From positions 375,214 to 439,213 of the forward strand of contig VFFE01007854.1 in the NCBI GenBank assembly GCA_008921705.1: a stretch of DNA of 64,000 bases. Reading direction: 5' to 3'. Positions 59,250 through 64,000 of the stretch are shown here, in pieces. The stretch comes from Burhinus oedicnemus (lineage: Eukaryota > Chordata > Aves > Charadriiformes > Burhinidae). Made by a program: the position numbers and the translations under genes. Under the pieces are notes generated by a model that was not told the origin of the DNA, searched no databases, and saw nothing but the letters and a program-made list of their open reading frames with translations. Position 1 is the first letter of the stretch. Every line of letters starts with the position of its first letter.

Positions 59250-62200
59250 CCGTAACTAGTCTCAGGTTCATTTTAAAAGCCTTAATTTGGTGGGGTAGGT
59301 TGACCAATAAAATTCAGAAGCTGTTTACTCCTGTCTCGACCCGTCCATAAGGAAAAAAGGTTTTTGCTGGTCAATCAGCGAAGTTAAACAGGCTCAGCTT
59401 TTCCACTGTAGGCAAACCTCCGTGCCTCCCTGCCCTCCTGTCTGTCTCCTACGTCTTGCAGCAGTGTGGAAAGCTTCAAATGCTCCAAATTCTGTCATCC
59501 TGATGCAAAGCAGAGCTATTTATTTTTTCACTGTTCAGCACAGGCATCTCTTCTGGGGGTGGCTATCTTTTAAGGCTTAGATGCAAGGGATGCTGCACTG
59601 TGGTCTCAGCTTATTTCTCACGCAGCTGGATGCATTGCAGGGGTGGCGTGCATCAGTGCTTTGAGCAGCACTTGACTCCTCAGATAGACACACTGAAGTC
59701 AAAGGGCATCTTCGCTGAGCGAGGTGTTATTTCCAGGGGGACAGACACATCGACACCCTGGCTCAGCCTGTTTTGTTTTGAATCCCTTATAAATACTCAG
59801 CTGCTGGAATGAGCTTATCATCTGAGAATCTCCGCTTTTCTTTTTTTTTTTTTTTTTCTCCTCTTCGGTGTAAGTTGTTTTTAATCTTTGTGGCTGTGTG
59901 GAAACTGGAAAAAAAAACCCAAACCCTAGCCACAGAAGGCAAATTCAAAGATCGTTGAATTTTATATTTTGCCTTAGGACTTCTAGGTAGGCTTGCAATT
60001 TTTAACACCTGACAGCTACACCTTGCTGACAAACAGCTTAAAGCTCCGATGCCCAGTCCCCGGAGTGAGTTTCAGGCCCGGGGTTTGCAACATACAGCTC
60101 TTTTCTACCCATGCTCTGAGGGCTGGTTTTAAATGAGTTTAGTTAAATCAGAGAAAAGGTTCACCTGCCGGAGACATTCGTAATCTGAAGTAAGTGTCTG
60201 GACTGACTCTGTCTCATTCATTTAATTGAACCTCTTGATAAGGTGCTTGAGTTAGGCTGACATGGTGCAAACACCATCCCTTAGGTTGCTTCACACTGTT
60301 TTCCTGGTGTCACCGTTGGTCAAATATAAACGTGACATAACTTGCTTGCCTCTATCAGCTAATATTACTGTGACAGTGTTTTAAAAAAAAAAAAAAGAAA
60401 ATGAAAGAAGGTGACATTAAACCAGCTAAAAAAATCTCAAGAGACCTGTCAATCAAGAAAGATATTTACTGAAGCTTCTATTGACCCATATATGCTCTTA
60501 TCTAGAAACCTTTATCTTCTAAGACAATGTTGACTAACAGCTTTTCCTTTACTCTTGTTTCTATCTTAAAAGAATAACAAATAAGCTTAATTCTTCACAA
60601 AATCTTTAGCAAATGCCTTTTAAGCCTAACACAATGGTAGTTATTTTAAGAAGGACGGCTAAGCACTGCAACACTTTTCTATTTTTCCGTCTTGGTTTTT
60701 CATATTGGAGCACTTAATCACAGTTAATCTTTGTGCACAAGGAAGACACATTAACTTTGTTTGCACAGGACTGATATAAAAGCTTTCAACTCCTCTGTTC
60801 CTGTATTCATCTCCCTGGTAAGCCTTACCATTTTAAATAACAGATAAAGGAAATGCTGGAGATTGAATGATACAGCCTATCCTTGCTCAAGTAACTGCGG
60901 GGACTAGACTCCGTAAAGCAAACTTACAGCCTAACCCATGAGCCAGCCGAAGCCGAGCATCTGCAAATCCCCCTGCAAGGTTTGAGCCCAGGAGGAGAAG
61001 GACGCCGTTTATAAATCATCAACCTGAGAAGATGCCAATGCTTTGGACAGCCGAAAGGAGACCACCTGCCCGTACAACCGGGGGCGTTCAGATGTCTCTG
61101 CTCCCTGCAGACACAAGAGAGCTTCGTGGCCAGCATTGCAGCCACTTGTCTGAGTGTCCCCTCTCTGTGTTTTCCTTCAAAGGCCACAGTAATGGCTCGC
61201 TAAAGAGTCTTGTTTTGATAGGGTCATATTCTCCAAGGCTGTGAAACTGAGGGCTAAATCTCAGCTCCACTGAAGTCAGTGAGCCTGAAAAGAATAGAAT
61301 TTCTTTTGGACTGGCTCCGAATTTCACTGTTGAGGGTAATGGTAATTTAAATGCCTTTTATGGCCTCTTTATTCTGTCAGAGCAATGAAAGGGGGCTTAG
61401 TCCTTGGTTACACCCAAAAGTTGCCCTGCTTAATTATCTTGGAATAGTTGAAGTAATGAAACCCTTTGCCTGCTCCCTGCCTGCCTCGCACCTACCAGAG
61501 CAGATCTGCTGGTATAAATGTACCGATGTGGGACATGAAGGGAATTAGACTGCAGTGGCTTGGGGGTGTTGGCTGGAAGGAGACAGCTGTATATTAATTC
61601 ATTAAGTGAGACCTTGTTCCTGGGATTTTTTTCTTTTGTCTGATTATATAGGTATGAACTTAAACTACTGAACTCAGGAGAAATTCTGGGCTCCTGGTGC
61701 TGAATGCATGCCATGGCCACATCATGATCCCAGATCAGGGAGAGACTCAGATGTGCGCGGAAACCCATGTGCATTTACCTGCATGGGAAAGAAGCCTGGT
61801 CACGGAGACCAGAGGGAGCAATAGTCCCTAGCGTTGGCACCTGGGAATCAGGGCTCCGGTGCACAGCATGGTGCACATCCTTGGCTTTCTCTAGGAAAAT
61901 CAGCAGGTAAAAAGAAACAGAAGCTGGAGAGAAGAGATCCCATGGCAACTTCAGTAGGTATTAAAACACTACTAGAGATCCTCCTTTGCTGACTCTTGCC
62001 AGTTCTGCGTCCTGTTTTGTGTTTGCTAGGACCCAGCAAAACACAAGCAGTAGGTGTTGCTCCAAACTTTCTCTGTCTTTGTCCAGATATTTCTGGGAGT
62101 TATTCACTGAGACCAAACTGAAAAACATTGTGCAGTCTTTGGCCAGGAACCATTTTATTTCTCTATGAAGTGCTGTAGTATGAATAAATATATATGCACA

Positions 62201-62310
62201 AACAAATGCGTAAAGAACATTTGTTTGGTGGTCAGAAGAAGCAAAGCTGTCCTTGCCCTTTCATCCCAAGATGAGAGGACATCAGATCAGACTGATAGGC
62301 ATGTAGACTG
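59250..62310. other. Unique DNA, no gene seen
   Basis: About 3 kb with T-rich (59840-59857) and A-rich (60381-60410) tracts. Nothing coding was recognised. Around 61245-61325 the wording (CCACTGAAGTCAGTGAGCC) resembles fragments common in old sauropsid repeats, but no element could be delimited. Confidence 0.4.
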
Positions 62311-62318
62311 TTGGCTGT

Positions 62319-62357
62319 TGTTGTTTTTTGGGTTTTTTTGTTTTTTTTTTTCTTTCT
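62319..62357. repeat. T-rich low-complexity tract
   Basis: TTGTTG is followed by T-runs separated by GGG and single G bases. It is simple sequence without an attached mobile element. Confidence 0.8.
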
Positions 62358-62359
62358 GT

Positions 62360-64000
62360 TATGTTTCAGTTGTACTGTTTCATCTTAACAGTAGTTAGGT
62401 ACCAAAGAGCTGTGTAACCAATATCCGGTAGGCCTGAGAGTCAAAAGGTTACACTCAAAGGACATGTCTATGACAATAAATAGACCATGACCCTGATGGC
62501 AAATGGCACAAAATGACTCAACCATAGAGACTCTTTCTGTCCCCTGTTGCCAAACAGTTTTGCCTCCTCTGCACTGTTCGCTTACCACATATATATATGC
62601 TGAGTGTCCTTTAAGGTGCTCTAGGGCATGTTGTTGTGCCTCTTGATGCTGCTCAGAAGACCGTAGGTCTTCCACAGATCCCGAATCATATCTAACAATC
62701 TGGTGCAAATGTTATGGATACTCTAGGGTTTCACTCCAGGTACCAGGTGTTGGTATGTGGCCGACTGGATGAAGCCCCTAGAAAGTACAGTCACTACCAT
62801 CAAGAGAACTGGTTGGTGGGCCAAATAAAAGTGTCTGCTGTAGAGTTAGCTGAGGAAATTTTTAGAAGCCATTGACAACATTGGTAGCTCCCCACCAACC
62901 ACAGCGGGACTTCACAGGTCAACATGGAAACACCTCAATTTGGATACTTTAATCTGTGAACTAAATCTCATTCCCAATTCCTACTTGAATATCTAATACC
63001 ACGTGAAATGCAGGACCTTGTTTGTGGATCTGACCCTGGGTATCTAAGGCTCTATATCTTACCTGCTTTGTAACAATGAAAGTATATATCAGAAAAAAAT
63101 CCTTAGAAATAGGCTTCTGAAGCAGCTTCGTGTGCAGTATAGATAAGGCAGAGGAACCCCTTTTTGCTCTGTTCCTCTTTACGGAGTGCCCTGTTCTGCT
63201 CCTATAGGACAAGCATCTTTCTCTCCTGGGGAAGCAGGTAGGTGTAAAGAGATTTTTGTTGCAGATATGCTCATTTCTAGCTCCCTGTCCTAATGATTGC
63301 AGTGAGTGTGTCAATTGGTTCTCATTGGCTTTGTTAAAAAAAAACAAAACCAGGCTGCTTGGGTTTCTTCGGATTCCCAAAGGAAGTTTTAATTCATTGG
63401 CTCTGGGTATCATCCTACAGTGAATACTGGTGCTACAGGTTGGGTCCTGGAAGGGATTCAAAGGCAACGCTGCATAAGAAAACTTCACAGGTCTTGGCAT
63501 GTTAGATAGTGGTGGGTAGTGGGGTTGCTTAATAAAGCAGTTCAGTTCAAAGTGAAGGTAGAGGGAGTGTAGGCTTGTAGATCATAGCACACATGCTAGC
63601 CCAGAAATGCCAGGGTATTTCAGTCGTCATTAAAACATGCAGGTACATGAATTATTGGTAGAACTAACCATCCTGCCATGCCTGAGCACGGAGCCAATAG
63701 AGGCAAAACACTTCCAATTTCTAGCAAGTTTGAATGCTTTGGCAAATTGTTTAGCTTGGAAGTTACTGAAAGCCATATTCATTTAATTAGCCTTCCAGTG
63801 TACTGGCAACAGGTCTAGGAGTTTATCTACGCTCAGACCCCCTCCACGATAGGCATTTTTCAGGTCCCACACATTGAATTTTGGAAGCAACTTCAGGAAT
63901 TATGAACGTGAGAGACGGATGGTACTTGTCTAAGTCAGGCAAGACGTGGGTGGGCTCTTTCTCAGCTGGCTTGCACAGCCAATTCTTGCCAGTATCCCTC
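62360..64000. other. Unique DNA to window end, no gene supported
   Basis: No repeat was recognised. The minus frame at 62961-63500 is the second longest of the window (179 codons). It shows no recognised domain, no clear start context and no splice partner. A poly-A run near 63335-63345 reads as KKK/FFF in the frames. It is left as non-coding. Confidence 0.4.

Noticed and set aside
59909..59930. AAACCCAAACCCTAG wording, telomere-like
   Set aside because: Fewer than two imperfect units. There is no interstitial telomeric array.
62961..63500. 179-codon minus-strand frame
   Set aside because: No recognised family, no splice or promoter evidence, and composition like the surrounding non-coding DNA.
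1..64000. Endogenous retrovirus or LTR elements
   Set aside because: No gag, pol or env protein pieces, primer binding site or paired LTR ends were seen on either strand.
1..64000. CRISPR arrays, operons or other prokaryotic systems
   Set aside because: No regularly spaced repeats with unique spacers, no dense gene order or ribosome binding sites. The repeat content is that of a bird-like nuclear genome.

Overview
This window looks like a piece of vertebrate, most likely bird, nuclear genome. The evidence is repeat content. Recognisable interspersed repeats are nearly all CR1-type LINEs that are 5'-truncated and end in short ATTCTATG/ATTCTGTG-like repeats rather than poly-A. There are also several very old CORE-SINE/MIR-like relics. 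No Alu, L1, B1/B2 or obvious endogenous retrovirus was seen. Base composition is AT-rich overall with a few small CpG-rich patches. Two 20-base N runs (8909-8928 and 34724-34743) sit inside simple repeats. The species cannot be named from the sequence alone.

No protein-coding gene, tRNA, rRNA or known small RNA could be supported. The longest open frames outside repeats (about 120-183 codons) show no family signature I recognise, and frames of that length are expected by chance in 64 kb. I read the window as intergenic DNA or the inside of a very large intron. The only protein-coding homology I can defend is decayed CR1 ORF2 (reverse transcriptase C-terminal part).

Layout: 1-1.7 kb unique; 1.7-3.06 kb two CR1 copies joined head to head; 3.06-8 kb mostly unique with a faint CORE-SINE; 8.0-8.95 kb purine-rich tract, CpG-enriched patch, then a T-tract with a gap; 9.8-10.3 kb CR1 (minus); 11.3-11.9 kb CR1 inserted inside an older CR1; 12.7 kb CORE-SINE; 13.9-14.2 kb CpG-rich patch; 15.4 kb short tandem duplication; 17.4 and 19.6-19.9 kb CORE-SINEs, the second split; 20.5 kb ancient CR1; 21-31.8 kb essentially unique DNA; 31.8-32.2 kb CR1; 33.7 and 34.1 kb SINE relics; 34.7-34.9 kb pentanucleotide purine tract with gap; 35.6-36.0 kb and 37.0-38.0 kb ancient CR1s, the second interrupted; 38.5-38.9 kb CR1 plus CORE-SINE; 42.5-42.9 kb CpG patch beside an AT-rich candidate regulatory element; 47.4, 48.7 and 51.0 kb CR1s; 49.8 kb CORE-SINE; 53.6 kb SINE relic; 54.6-55.1 kb CpG patch; 58.9-59.2 kb possible hAT relic; the rest unique.

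There is no gene set that works together here. The content of interest is the history of retrotransposon insertions (nested and inverted CR1s) and a few candidate regulatory patches. I did not find a novel biological system. Family assignments rest on recalled consensus features, not on a database search.
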